NCBI RefSeq assembly: GCF_036053395.1
Contig: NZ_CP107942.1
Location: forward strand, 6,590,501 to 6,654,500
Source: Actinoplanes sp. NBC_00393
Lineage (GTDB): Bacteria > Actinomycetota > Actinomycetes > Mycobacteriales > Micromonosporaceae
Length of the DNA: 64,000 nucleotides
Direction: 5' to 3'
The first letter of the stretch is position 1. Every line of letters starts with the position of its first letter. Both the position numbers and the translations under genes were made by a program. Below are positions 34,306-43,185 of the stretch, in pieces. The notes below the pieces were generated by a model. The model saw only the letters and a list, made by a program, of their open reading frames with translations, did no database searches and was not told the DNA's origin.

Positions 34306-36038
34306 TCAAACTGCTTCGCGTCCATCTGCGGCCGTACCGGACGGCGATCACCCTCGTGGTCCTGTTCCAGTTCCTGCAGACGCTCGCGACGCTCTATCTG
34401 CCGGCGCTCAACGCCGACATCATCGACAACGGCGTGGTCCAGGGTGACACCGGCTATGTGATGCGGGTCGGCGCCGGCATGCTCGGCATCACGCTCGTGC
34501 AGATCGCCGCGCAGGCCGTGGCGGTGTATTTCGGCGCCCGGACCGCGATGGCGGTCGGCCGTGACCTGCGCGCCTCGATCTTCGAGCGGGTGCAGACGTT
34601 CTCGGCACGCGAGGTCGGGCAGTTCGGCGCCCCGTCGCTGATCACCCGGAGCACGAACGACGTCCAGCAGATCCAGATGCTGGTGCTGCTCACGTTCACG
34701 CTCATGGTGTCGGCGCCGATCATGTGCGTCGGCGGCATCGTGCTCGCGCTGCGCGAGGACGTTCCGCTGTCCGGCCTGCTGCTGGTGATCGTCCCGGTGC
34801 TGGTCACCGTGATCGGCCTGATCATCGCGAAGATGCGGCCGCTGTTCCGGTCCATGCAGGAGCGCCTCGACCGGGTCAACCAGGTGATGCGCGAGCAGAT
34901 CACCGGCATCCGGGTGATCCGCGCGTTCGTCCGGGACGACCACGAGCGGGCCCGTTACGAGGTCGCCAACGACGAACTCACCGACGTCTCGCTGCGGGTC
35001 GGCCGGATCATGGCGCTGATGTTCCCGACCGTGATGCTGATCGTGAACCTGTCCAGCATCGCGGTGGTCTGGTTCGGCGGCCACCGGATCGACTCCGGCG
35101 GCATGCAGGTCGGCGAGCTGACCGCGTTCATCAGCTACCTCATGCAGATCCTCATGTCGATCATGATGGCCACCTTCATGTTCATGATGATCCCGCGCGC
35201 CGAGGTCTGCGCGGAACGGATCAAGGAGGTGGTGGACACCGAAAGCAGCGTCACGCCGCCTGCGGCGCCGGTCACGACGCTGGCCCGCCATGGCGAACTC
35301 GAGCTCCGCGACGTCGACTTCCGCTATCCGGGGGCCGAGGCCGCAGTGCTTTCGGGGGTACGCCTGAAAGCGCGCCCCGGTGAGGTGACAGCGATCATCG
35401 GCTCCACCGGCAGCGGCAAGACCACCCTGCTCAACCTGATTCCCCGGCTCTTCGACGCCACCGGCGGCGCGGTCCTGGTCGACGGCGTCGACGTGCGCGA
35501 GTTGGACCCGGCCCTGCTCTCCCGGACCGTCGGGCTGGTCCCGCAGCGGCCCTACCTGTTCAGCGGCACAGTGGCGTCCAACTTGCGCTACGGCAACCCG
35601 GACGCTACCGACGAGGATCTCTGGGCCGCCCTGACGATCGCCCAGGCCCGGTCGTTCGTCGAGTCGATGGACGGGCAGTTGGACGCGCCGATTGCGCAGG
35701 GAGGCACCAACGTCTCCGGTGGCCAGCGGCAACGCCTGGCGATCGCCCGGACCCTGGTGCACCGGCCGGAGATCTACCTGTTCGACGACTCGTTCTCGGC
35801 GCTCGACTACACCACCGACGCGGCGCTGCGAGCGGCCCTGACCGAGCACATCACGGACGCCACCGTCGTGATCGTGGCGCAGCGGGTGAGCACGATCCGC
35901 GACGCCGACCGGATCATCGTGCTGGACGACGGCAAGGTGGTCGGCACCGGCACACACGACGAGCTCATGGAGACCAACCCGACGTACCGCGAGATCGTGC
36001 TCTCGCAGCTCACGGCAGAAGAGGCGGTTACCCGATGA
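34299..36038 (+). CDS. ABC exporter half-transporter with degenerate ATPase site
   Basis: A 579-residue type IV ABC exporter subunit: six-helix membrane domain (about 1-310) then the nucleotide-binding domain. Walker A is IIGSTGSGKTTLL, the signature NVSGGQRQRLAIAR is canonical, and Walker B EIYLFDDSFSALD has Asp in place of the catalytic Glu. This makes it the degenerate half of a heterodimer (BmrC/TM287 type). ATG 34299 overlaps the TetR stop, and the ACGGGGGG run upstream may serve as ribosome site. It overlaps the partner gene by 4 nt (ATGA). It is probably a drug or lipid exporter. Confidence 0.92.
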   Translation: MLIKLLRVHLRPYRTAITLVVLFQFLQTLATLYLPALNADIIDNGVVQGDTGYVMRVGAGMLGITLVQIAAQAVAVYFGARTAMAVGRDLRASIFERVQTFSAREVGQFGAPSLITRSTNDVQQIQMLVLLTFTLMVSAPIMCVGGIVLALREDVPLSGLLLVIVPVLVTVIGLIIAKMRPLFRSMQERLDRVNQVMREQITGIRVIRAFVRDDHERARYEVANDELTDVSLRVGRIMALMFPTVMLIVNLSSIAVVWFGGHRIDSGGMQVGELTAFISYLMQILMSIMMATFMFMMIPRAEVCAERIKEVVDTESSVTPPAAPVTTLARHGELELRDVDFRYPGAEAAVLSGVRLKARPGEVTAIIGSTGSGKTTLLNLIPRLFDATGGAVLVDGVDVRELDPALLSRTVGLVPQRPYLFSGTVASNLRYGNPDATDEDLWAALTIAQARSFVESMDGQLDAPIAQGGTNVSGGQRQRLAIARTLVHRPEIYLFDDSFSALDYTTDAALRAALTEHITDATVVIVAQRVSTIRDADRIIVLDDGKVVGTGTHDELMETNPTYREIVLSQLTAEEAVTR

Positions 36039-37993
36039 CCTCGCCTGACCGGCCGCAGCCGCGGCCCATGGGCGGCCCGCCGGCGGCCCGGATGATGATG
36101 GCGGGCGGACCGCCGGAGAAGCTCCAGGACTTCAAAGGCTCCACGAAACGCCTGCTCGGGCTCCTGAAACCGCAGCGTGCCCTGGTCGGTGCGGTGCTCG
36201 TGTTCGGCATCGCGAGCGTGACGCTTTCGGTGCTCGGCCCCTATCTGCTCGGCCACGCCACCAACGTGATCTTCGATGGGGTGATCGGCCGGATGCTGCC
36301 GGCCGGCCTCACCAAGGACCAGGCCGTCGCCGGCCTCCGCGACAGCGGCCAAGGCAGCCTCGCCGACGTGGTCGCCGGCTCCGGCGCGATACCCGGCCAG
36401 GGCATCGACTTCACGCGGCTCGGTCAGGTCCTCGCCTGGGTCACGGTGATCTACCTGTTCGCCTGGGTGTTCGGCGTGTTCCAGGGCCGGATCACCGCCC
36501 GGGTGGTGCAGACCGCGGTCTACGACCTGCGCAACCAGGTCGAGGCGAAACTGGCCCGGCTGCCGCTCTCCTACTTCGACAAGCAGGCGCGCGGCGAGGT
36601 GCTGAGCCGGGCCACCAACGACACCGACAACATCGCGCAGACCCTGCAACAGACGTTCGCCCAGCTCGTCACGGCGCTGCTGATGATCGTCGGCGTACTC
36701 GGTGTGATGTTCTGGATCTCCCCGCTGCTCGCGCTGATCGCGCTGGTCACCGTGCCGGTGTCGATCCTGCTGACCACGGCGATCGGCAAGCGGTCGCAGC
36801 CGCAGTTCGTCGCACAGTGGAAGGTCACCGGCCAGCTGAACGGCCACATCGAGGAGATGTTCACCGGGCACACCCTGGTCAAGGTCTTCGGCCGGCAACA
36901 CGAGGCTGCTTCTGTCTTCAGAACCCACAATGATCGCCTATACGAGTCGAGCTTCCGGGCCCAGTTCATCTCCGGCCTGATCCAGCCGGCCATGATGTTC
37001 ATCTCGAACGTCAACTACGTGCTGGTCGCGGTCGTCGGCGGGCTGCGGGTCGCGTCCGGCACGCTGACGCTCGGCGAGGTGCAGGCGTTCATCCAGTACT
37101 CCCGGCAGTTCAGCCAGCCGCTCACCCAGGTCGCCAGCATGGCCAACCTGGTGCAGTCCGGCGTGGCGTCGGCCGAGCGGGTCTTCGCCCTGCTCGACGC
37201 TCCGGAACAGTCGCCGGACCCCGCTCCGGTCCCACTCGACCGGGTCCGCGGGCAGATCGCGTTCGAAAACGTGTCGTTCCGCTATCTGCCGGACAAGCCG
37301 CTGATCGAGAACCTGTCGCTGACCGTCGAACCCGGGCAGACTGTGGCCATCGTCGGACCGACCGGCGCCGGAAAGACGACGCTGGTCAACCTGCTGATGC
37401 GGTTCTACGACGTGACCGGCGGGCGGATCACCCTGGACGGGGTGGACATCGCGACCATGCCCCGCGAACAGCTGCGCTCGCAGATCGGCATGGTCCTGCA
37501 GGACACCTGGCTGTTCGGCGGGACCATTGCGGAAAACCTGTCCTACGGAGCATCGGATCCCTCCCCCGCGTCGGTGCGACGGGCCGCGGAAGCCGCCCAC
37601 GTCGACGGCTTTGTTCGGACTCTGCCAGAGGGGTACGACACTTTGATTGACGAGGAAGGCTCCAACGTCAGCGCCGGCCAGAAGCAGCTGATCACCATTG
37701 CCCGGGCTTTCCTCGCCGAGCCCAGCATCCTGATCCTGGACGAGGCGACCAGTTCGGTCGACACCCGCACCGAGGTCCTGATCCAGCGGGCCATGGCCAC
37801 CTTGCGGACCGGCCGGACCAGCTTCGTGATCGCCCACCGCCTCTCCACCATCCGCGACGCCGACGTGATCCTGGTGATGGAGAACGGCTCCATCGTCGAA
37901 CAGGGCACCCACGACTCCCTGATCGCGGCCGACGGCGCGTACGCCCGCTTGTATTCCGCCCAGTTCGCCCAGGCAGTCGCCGAAGTGGACTGA
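36035..37993 (+). CDS. ABC exporter half-transporter with active Walker B
   Basis: 652 residues. It begins with a Pro/Met-rich cytoplasmic extension (PQPRPMGGPPAARMMMAGGP) of about 45 residues, then six membrane helices with an unusually long loop after helix 1 (about 75-120), then the ATPase domain. Walker A is IVGPTGAGKTTLVNL, and Walker B ILILDEATSSVD has the catalytic Glu. The signature NVSAGQKQLITIAR deviates from SGGQ. The deviant signature faces the deviant Walker B of the partner, so one site is hydrolytic and one degenerate, as in known heterodimeric exporters. A strong hairpin follows. Confidence 0.92.
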   Translation: MTSPDRPQPRPMGGPPAARMMMAGGPPEKLQDFKGSTKRLLGLLKPQRALVGAVLVFGIASVTLSVLGPYLLGHATNVIFDGVIGRMLPAGLTKDQAVAGLRDSGQGSLADVVAGSGAIPGQGIDFTRLGQVLAWVTVIYLFAWVFGVFQGRITARVVQTAVYDLRNQVEAKLARLPLSYFDKQARGEVLSRATNDTDNIAQTLQQTFAQLVTALLMIVGVLGVMFWISPLLALIALVTVPVSILLTTAIGKRSQPQFVAQWKVTGQLNGHIEEMFTGHTLVKVFGRQHEAASVFRTHNDRLYESSFRAQFISGLIQPAMMFISNVNYVLVAVVGGLRVASGTLTLGEVQAFIQYSRQFSQPLTQVASMANLVQSGVASAERVFALLDAPEQSPDPAPVPLDRVRGQIAFENVSFRYLPDKPLIENLSLTVEPGQTVAIVGPTGAGKTTLVNLLMRFYDVTGGRITLDGVDIATMPREQLRSQIGMVLQDTWLFGGTIAENLSYGASDPSPASVRRAAEAAHVDGFVRTLPEGYDTLIDEEGSNVSAGQKQLITIARAFLAEPSILILDEATSSVDTRTEVLIQRAMATLRTGRTSFVIAHRLSTIRDADVILVMENGSIVEQGTHDSLIAADGAYARLYSAQFAQAVAEVD

Positions 37994-38012
37994 CCAGGTA
38001 TCCAGATACGGA

Positions 38013-38040
38013 ACGGGGGCGGCCATCCAGCCGCCCCCGT
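38013..38040. terminator. Bidirectional hairpin terminator between convergent operons
   Basis: An 11-bp perfect stem (ACGGGGGCGGC with its complement) and a 6-nt loop lie 20 bp after the ABC exporter stop and 18 bp after the stop of the convergent Calx-beta gene. Confidence 0.85.
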
Positions 38041-38057
38041 AACGCTTGACTTGCTGC

Positions 38058-41012
38058 TTACTTGACGTTGACCCGCTTCAGGGCCGTCCAGCTGCTGTTC
38101 AAGATGCCCATGTCAGCGTTGCCGGTGACCATGGTCCGCAGAATGAGCTGGTTGGTCCGGGTCGTGACGGACCGCGTGTGCGAGCCATCCGCGCCGAGCT
38201 TGCCCGTGTACAGGTTCTGCCAGGCGCCGTTGACGTAGTTCTGCACCGTCACCGTGGAGCCCGCCGCCCTCGGGTTACCCGCGACCGTGACACTCACCTT
38301 GTCCCGGCTGGGCGAAGAAGCCCGCAGACTCGGGTTCTGCTTGACCCGAACAGTGACCTCGTTGTCGGAGAACATGTCGCCGACCGCGGTCTGGAACACG
38401 TATCCCTGCCCGATCCACCGAGCAATCGAGAAGTTGCCGGACGCGTTCGCCGTACCGGACGCCATCCGGGCGCCCTCGGCTTGGCTGCCCATCGCCCGGC
38501 CCCACAGCTCGACAGTGCTGCCGGGCTCAGCCATACCGGTAAAGGTCACGATGCCGCCACCGACCAGCGTGGTGGTCGTCGTGCTGATGGTGGGAGCGGT
38601 GGGCTCCGGATCGGTCGGGTCCGTCGGGTCGGTCGGGTCCGTCGGGTCAGTCGGGTCCGTCGGATCCGTCGGATCGGTTGGCGTAGTGCCGCCGTCACTG
38701 GCCGCGATAGTGATGACGCCGTCGGTCACGCTGCCAACGTTGCCCACACCGAAACCGGAAGCCAAGATCGACTCGGCTGGCTCGGCTGTGGCATCGTCGG
38801 TGATCGGGATGCTGACGATGGCCTTCTTGGTGCCCGGCAGAGTGCCTGCCTCGATGGTGACAGCCTGCACACCCGGGTTACTGAAGTCGTCCGGGCTGGC
38901 GGCTCGGTGACCGTCGGCCGCGCTTCCCACGAAGGTCACGTTGACCCGGGTCTCCGAGGCTGACATTCCGGTGACAGTGCCGGTGACGGCGACCGTTTGG
39001 CCCTCTTCAGTCGTCACACTGTCGACCTCGAGGTCAGGCGCCTCGTCATCATTGGTCAGGGTGACTGTCGCGGTCTTTGCTGTGGAGCTACCGAGGAAGG
39101 CATCGCTCGCGGCGGCGGAGATGTTGATCGCGTCGTCGCCCTCATGGATGCTGTCCCCGTTAACCAGGGCAATTGCATATCCGGTCATCGTGCCTGCCGG
39201 GATGGAGACCGTGCCGCCGAGCAGAGTGTAGTCGCCACTGCCCACAGTCGACGTAAGTGTGCCCGATGCGGTTCCGGTGGCAGTCAACGGCACGGAGATG
39301 TCGTGGTCACTGGCATTGCTCAGCTTCACCGGGATCAGGACCGCCGACGCGTCGTTGCCTTCCGCCAGCGTGTTGTCGGTCACGCTGATCGTCGGTGCAT
39401 CGTCATCGTCCGTGATGCTGATCGTGGCATCGCCAGAGGCGGCAAGGCTGGTGTCTGAACTGGGCGAGGTGAATTCGATGAGGAAGGTCTCGGCACCAGC
39501 GGTCGTACCATTTACCCGGCCGCTTGCCCCCTCATCAATGGTGTCGCCGATGATGTCGACGGTGAAGGTCTGCGAGGTCGTTCCGGCCGGAAATACCAGC
39601 TGGCCGCTGTTCCTGACATAGTCGAGGCCAGCCACGGCATCACCCACGGCGGGCGTGACACTGTTGTTCGCAGTGTTCCAATTAGCGGTGACCGTCTGCC
39701 CGGATGCTCCGCTCAGGTTGGCGGTGAGGGTCACAGTCTTGCGACCGTCATTTCCTTCGGTGACCGTTCCCCCACTGACACTCACCGTCGGCGCAGCGTC
39801 GGAACCCGCATCGGCGATGGTGCCGTTCACCTTCGTCGTCGCACCCAGCGTCGCGTTGGTCGGCTGCGAAATCTCAATGGCGTATTCCTCGGGTGACAGC
39901 TCCTTGAGACCGTCACCGCTCAGCACGATCGGAATGTCGTAGGTCGTGCTGCCGGGCGCGATGGACAGTACCCGGCCAGTCGAGGCGGGATACGGGAAGT
40001 CGGTCCCCGGCACCGCCTTCCCCCGGCCCGCTGTCGCCGGCGAGGCGTCAACAGCGTCCCAGCGGAAGCCGATAACCTGCTCAGATCCGCTGCTCGCGGT
40101 AACCGTGTAGGTCACCGTGTTGCCCTCGGTCTGTGTGCCGGCCTTTGAAAGTGAGAGCGTCGGCATTGTCTCGTCGTCGGTGATGCTGACCGTGATCGGC
40201 GTGGACGTGGTAGTCGCGTTTACCAGCGCCCCAGGTGTGACAGTGAAAGTTTGTGGCCCGCCTTCGTACACAGTGTCATTGATAATCGGGATCGATACGG
40301 TCTTGACCGTCTCGCCAGGCGCGAAGGAGAACGTCCCTGTGGTCGTGGTGTAGTCCTGACTCGCGGTTGCCGTCCCGTTCGCCGTCGAGTAATCCGCAGT
40401 CACGGTCTGCCCCGAGGGCGCCGACAGCGTCGCGGTGAGCGTGACCGACCCGCCATTCTCGGCAACGGTGGTCTTGTCCGTGGAGTACGTGACGGTAGGT
40501 GTCGGGTCATTGTCGGTAATAGCCGCGTTGATCACCTCCGACTCCATTGCAACGTTGGAGGCTACAAAGGTGATCGTGTAGTTCTCGGTCGCCTCATCAA
40601 AGGCATCGTCGATCACATTGACGGTGGCGGTCTTGGTTTGCGCCGCGCCGCCGACGATAGCATCGAATGTGATTGTGCCGGTCGTGGCAGCAAAGTCGGC
40701 GGCGGAGGTTGCTGGCCCACTGCCAGGCGTGATAGTCCAGGTCACTGTCGAGCCCGCGAAGTCCACACCACCAGCAGTTGCGGCACGCACGATGCTGAAG
40801 CTGATAGCCGCCCCGCCTTCGGTGCCGGCGCCGTTGCCAGTGACGGTATAGCCAGTAATTGCCGCTGCTGCAGGCGAACTGATCATCAGCGTCGGCACGA
40901 GGCCCACCACACCGGCCACAGCTGCCGACAACACCGTTCGCAGGGCCTTCTTGCCACGCAGCGCGAACGGAACCGAGCCGCTCTTGGCCGCATGGGCTTC
41001 TTGATAGCGCAT
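38058..41012 (-). CDS. Large secreted Calx-beta repeat protein
   Basis: 984 residues. A long signal peptide (basic FALRGKKALRTVL, core SAAVAGVVGLVPTLMI, cleavage near SSPAAAA) is followed by about six Calx-beta-type repeats. These are recognised by recurring VNVIDDAFDEATENYTI, IPIINDTVYEGGPQTF, VDIIGDTIDEG and ALVNGDSIHEGDDAI strands, each followed by the acidic linker (T/S)ITDDD-type calcium-binding turn. A (Thr-Asp-Pro)x8 linker and a C-terminal region of about 170 residues with Ig-like strands (VTFTGMAEPGSTVELWG) follow. There is no LPxTG or anchor. It is probably a calcium-stiffened adhesin or matrix protein. ATG 41012 has AAGGAG upstream, and a c-di-GMP riboswitch occupies the leader. 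Confidence 0.88.
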   Translation of the reverse strand: MRYQEAHAAKSGSVPFALRGKKALRTVLSAAVAGVVGLVPTLMISSPAAAAITGYTVTGNGAGTEGGAAISFSIVRAATAGGVDFAGSTVTWTITPGSGPATSAADFAATTGTITFDAIVGGAAQTKTATVNVIDDAFDEATENYTITFVASNVAMESEVINAAITDNDPTPTVTYSTDKTTVAENGGSVTLTATLSAPSGQTVTADYSTANGTATASQDYTTTTGTFSFAPGETVKTVSIPIINDTVYEGGPQTFTVTPGALVNATTTSTPITVSITDDETMPTLSLSKAGTQTEGNTVTYTVTASSGSEQVIGFRWDAVDASPATAGRGKAVPGTDFPYPASTGRVLSIAPGSTTYDIPIVLSGDGLKELSPEEYAIEISQPTNATLGATTKVNGTIADAGSDAAPTVSVSGGTVTEGNDGRKTVTLTANLSGASGQTVTANWNTANNSVTPAVGDAVAGLDYVRNSGQLVFPAGTTSQTFTVDIIGDTIDEGASGRVNGTTAGAETFLIEFTSPSSDTSLAASGDATISITDDDDAPTISVTDNTLAEGNDASAVLIPVKLSNASDHDISVPLTATGTASGTLTSTVGSGDYTLLGGTVSIPAGTMTGYAIALVNGDSIHEGDDAINISAAASDAFLGSSTAKTATVTLTNDDEAPDLEVDSVTTEEGQTVAVTGTVTGMSASETRVNVTFVGSAADGHRAASPDDFSNPGVQAVTIEAGTLPGTKKAIVSIPITDDATAEPAESILASGFGVGNVGSVTDGVITIAASDGGTTPTDPTDPTDPTDPTDPTDPTDPTDPEPTAPTISTTTTTLVGGGIVTFTGMAEPGSTVELWGRAMGSQAEGARMASGTANASGNFSIARWIGQGYVFQTAVGDMFSDNEVTVRVKQNPSLRASSPSRDKVSVTVAGNPRAAGSTVTVQNYVNGAWQNLYTGKLGADGSHTRSVTTRTNQLILRTMVTGNADMGILNSSWTALKRVNVK
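38608..38679 (-). repeat. 9-bp tandem repeat coding for (TDP)x8 linker
   Basis: Eight consecutive 9-base units encode Thr-Asp-Pro between the Calx-beta region and the C-terminal domain. Copy number probably varies between strains. Confidence 0.85.
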
Positions 41013-41030
41013 GTGTTTTCTTTCTCCTTC

Positions 41031-41115
41031 GGCGGCTGGGCTACCTCCGTCCGGGGAGGCCCCTAGCTTTGCGTCCCCGCCTCGCAGCGGGTTTGCCTGT
41101 TCGGGTACCGCACCT
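41031..41115 (-). ncRNA. Cyclic di-GMP-I (GEMM) riboswitch
   Basis: On the minus strand the leader shows the GEMM-I signature in order: GGCAAACC, a P2 hairpin of CCCGCU and GGCGGG closed by a GCGA GNRA tetraloop, GGACGCAAAGC, a P3 hairpin CCTCC/GGAGG, then GGTAGCC. The conserved A and G around GGCAAACC and ACGCAAAGC are the ligand contacts and the tetraloop docks into P3. The element ends about 10 nt before the AAGGAG ribosome site of the Calx-beta gene, so control of translation initiation is likely. The P1 pairing is short (GCGG with CCGC) and was judged by eye. Confidence 0.85.
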
Positions 41116-41185
41116 GAGGGGGCGGCTGGGGTACCGATAAATCGGTTGTGAGCAGCGCAAACGCTCGATCGAAGGTTCCTCATGA

Positions 41186-41440
41186 GGTCGCGCCATCCGT
41201 AATCTAACCGGCGTAACGCACCCTTACCGGCGGAACAGAATTTTTCTCCTAAATCCCCCAGCAGTCCGCAGGTGGCACGCCGGACCCGGGGAACCCGCGA
41301 AGAAGATCAGCGATCACAGCCCGCCAGCGCCCACTGCGGCCACAGCCATCCCGGCGACACCGCGGCCCTCATGACGATCTTGTGACCCCGCGCTGCGGCG
41401 AAGAGCCAGCGGCGGCACACGGGCCAGCCGGAAAGCCAGG
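41186..41440. other. Intergenic region with likely riboswitch promoter
   Basis: No gene seen. On the minus strand TAGATT (complement of 41201-41206) could be the -10 box for the riboswitch transcript, giving a leader of roughly 180 nt. The rest up to the response-regulator stop is featureless. Confidence 0.35.
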
Positions 41441-42058
41441 TCAGAGCAGGCCGTGGCGCATCGCCGTGGTTACGGCGGCGGTGCGGTCGGCGACGTCCAG
41501 CTTGTTGAAAGTTCGCAACAAGTGGGTCTTGACCGTCGCCTCGCTGATGAACAGCTGTTTGCCGATCTCGGCATTCGTAAGACCAGCCGCGACCAACCTC
41601 AGCACCTCGGTCTCGCGTGCTGACAAGGCCGGTGGGGCCGGGCTACGCACCTGCCGGACCAGCGTCGACGCGACGCTCGGCGCCAGCACGGTCTCGCCGC
41701 GGGCGGCCGCCCGCACGGCGTCCGCCAGCTCCGTCGGCGAGGCGTCCTTCAGCAGGTAGCCGGAGGCGCCGGCCTCGATGGCGCGCAGGATGTCACGGTC
41801 CGATTCATAGGTGGTGAGGACCATGACCCGTATCCCGGAGGAGCTCGACAGGATCTGGGCGGTGGCGTCCACCCCGTCGCCACCGGGCATTCGGAGGTCC
41901 ATCAGCACGATGTCGGGTCGTTCGGCCAGGGCCAGCGCGACGCCTTCGGTGCCGGAGGAGGCCTCGCCGATCACGGTGAGATCGGGCTCGGCGTCGAGCA
42001 TGCCGCGCAAGCCCATCCGGACCACGGGGTGATCGTCGACGAGCAGGATGCGGATCAC
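41441..42058 (-). CDS. NarL/LuxR-family response regulator
   Basis: 205 residues: receiver domain (acidic pair LVDDHP, phospho-acceptor VLMDLRMPGGDG, VLTTYESD, LLKDASP) and a C-terminal LuxR HTH (LSARETEVLRLVAAGLTNAE, ATVKTHLLRTFNKL). It overlaps the histidine kinase by 4 nt and is the last gene of a six-gene leftward operon with two ABC-2 transporter pairs, whose expression it probably controls. Confidence 0.92.
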   Translation of the reverse strand: MIRILLVDDHPVVRMGLRGMLDAEPDLTVIGEASSGTEGVALALAERPDIVLMDLRMPGGDGVDATAQILSSSSGIRVMVLTTYESDRDILRAIEAGASGYLLKDASPTELADAVRAAARGETVLAPSVASTLVRQVRSPAPPALSARETEVLRLVAAGLTNAEIGKQLFISEATVKTHLLRTFNKLDVADRTAAVTTAMRHGLL

Positions 42059-43185
42059 GCGGGGATCTCCAGTTCGACGGTGGTCCCGGATTCAGGGGAG
42101 CTGTGGATGGTCAGCGTGCCGCCCACCTGACCAGCCCGGGACCGCATGCCGGGCAGCCCGAACCCGCCCTCCGCGGAGGCGTCGAAGCCGACACCGTCGT
42201 CGCGGACGACCAGGCGCACCGAGGAGGGCGTGTACGCCAGCAGCACCGCAACCTCCGAAGCCGAAGCGTGCCGGCGCACGTTGGTCAACGCCTCCTGGGC
42301 CGCGCGCAGCAGCACGACCTCGACCCGGGTCGGCAGGTCACGCGGTTCACCGGTGACGCGCGAGGTGCAGGGCACGCCCGCCTCTTCGGCGAATCGGGTG
42401 CTCTGCCGGCGTACGGCGAAAGGCAGTGAAGAGGAAGCCAATGCCGACGGTGACAGAGCCGCGATGAGCGCCCGCGATTCGGCCAGGTTCTCGCGAGCGG
42501 TACGCACCGCGAGCGCGAGTCGCTCGTCGCGAAGCGACGGGTCGGCGGCCTGGATGAGCGTGATGATGCTGGTGAAGCCCTGCGCGAGGGTGTCGTGGAT
42601 CTCGCCGGCCAGGCGGTTGCGTTCGGCCGCGACGCCGGCCTCGTGGGAGAGCCGGGCGAGTTCGGCGCGGCTGGCCTCGAGTTCGGCGATCAGCTGGGCG
42701 CGCTGTTCGCTCTCCTCGGCCATTCTGGTGATCCAGACGCCGATGCAGATGCCGGCGGCGGTGGAGATTGCCGCGATGACCAGGTCGATGGCGATCCCGC
42801 CGGGGTCGGCCCGGAGCTCGGCGACGACCGGGATCAGGTTGGCGATCAGGACCAGGACGACCGCCGTGCGCAGCGGGACCAGCATGAAGAACACCGGGAT
42901 GACCATGAACATCAGCCAGGTGGACAGCGGCACGGCGAACACCGCCACGCCGAAGAGCAGCAGCTGGACGAGGCTGACCAGCAGTGCCGGGGTGCCCTGC
43001 TCGTCACGCAGGATCAGCGGGCGGGCGGCGAAGAGGTAGAGCAGCCCGATGGCCGCGATGGCGCCCACCGCGATCGCCTGCCGAGCGGGTGAGAACCAGT
43101 CCGTGGCGATGGCCGCGGCCGCCACGGCGACCACGACCACCACGAAATACAGGTCCCAGAGCCGGAGGGACGGTGACGGGGTCAC
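42055..43185 (-). CDS. Membrane sensor histidine kinase (HisKA_3, DesK/NarX-type)
   Basis: 376 residues. Five or six N-terminal helices (LYFVVVVVAVAAAAIA, IAAIGLLYLFAA, LVSLVQLLLFGVAVF and others) have very short loops, so it is an intramembrane-sensing type. The phosphorylation site is RLAGEIHDTLAQGF. The HATPase_c has AAQEALTNVRRHA (N box), VRDDGVGFD and GFGLPGMRSRAG. The start is taken as GTG 43185, overlapping the permease stop (GTGA); an upstream GTG at 43242 lies deep in the permease gene. Its context beside ABC-2 permeases suggests sensing of membrane stress or transported antibiotic. Confidence 0.9.
   Translation of the reverse strand: MTPSPSLRLWDLYFVVVVVAVAAAAIATDWFSPARQAIAVGAIAAIGLLYLFAARPLILRDEQGTPALLVSLVQLLLFGVAVFAVPLSTWLMFMVIPVFFMLVPLRTAVVLVLIANLIPVVAELRADPGGIAIDLVIAAISTAAGICIGVWITRMAEESEQRAQLIAELEASRAELARLSHEAGVAAERNRLAGEIHDTLAQGFTSIITLIQAADPSLRDERLALAVRTARENLAESRALIAALSPSALASSSLPFAVRRQSTRFAEEAGVPCTSRVTGEPRDLPTRVEVVLLRAAQEALTNVRRHASASEVAVLLAYTPSSVRLVVRDDGVGFDASAEGGFGLPGMRSRAGQVGGTLTIHSSPESGTTVELEIPA

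Noticed and set aside
38058..41066. Long open frames on the plus strand opposite the Calx-beta gene
   Set aside because: They follow the repeats of the minus-strand gene and lack start signals; shadows of high-GC coding DNA.
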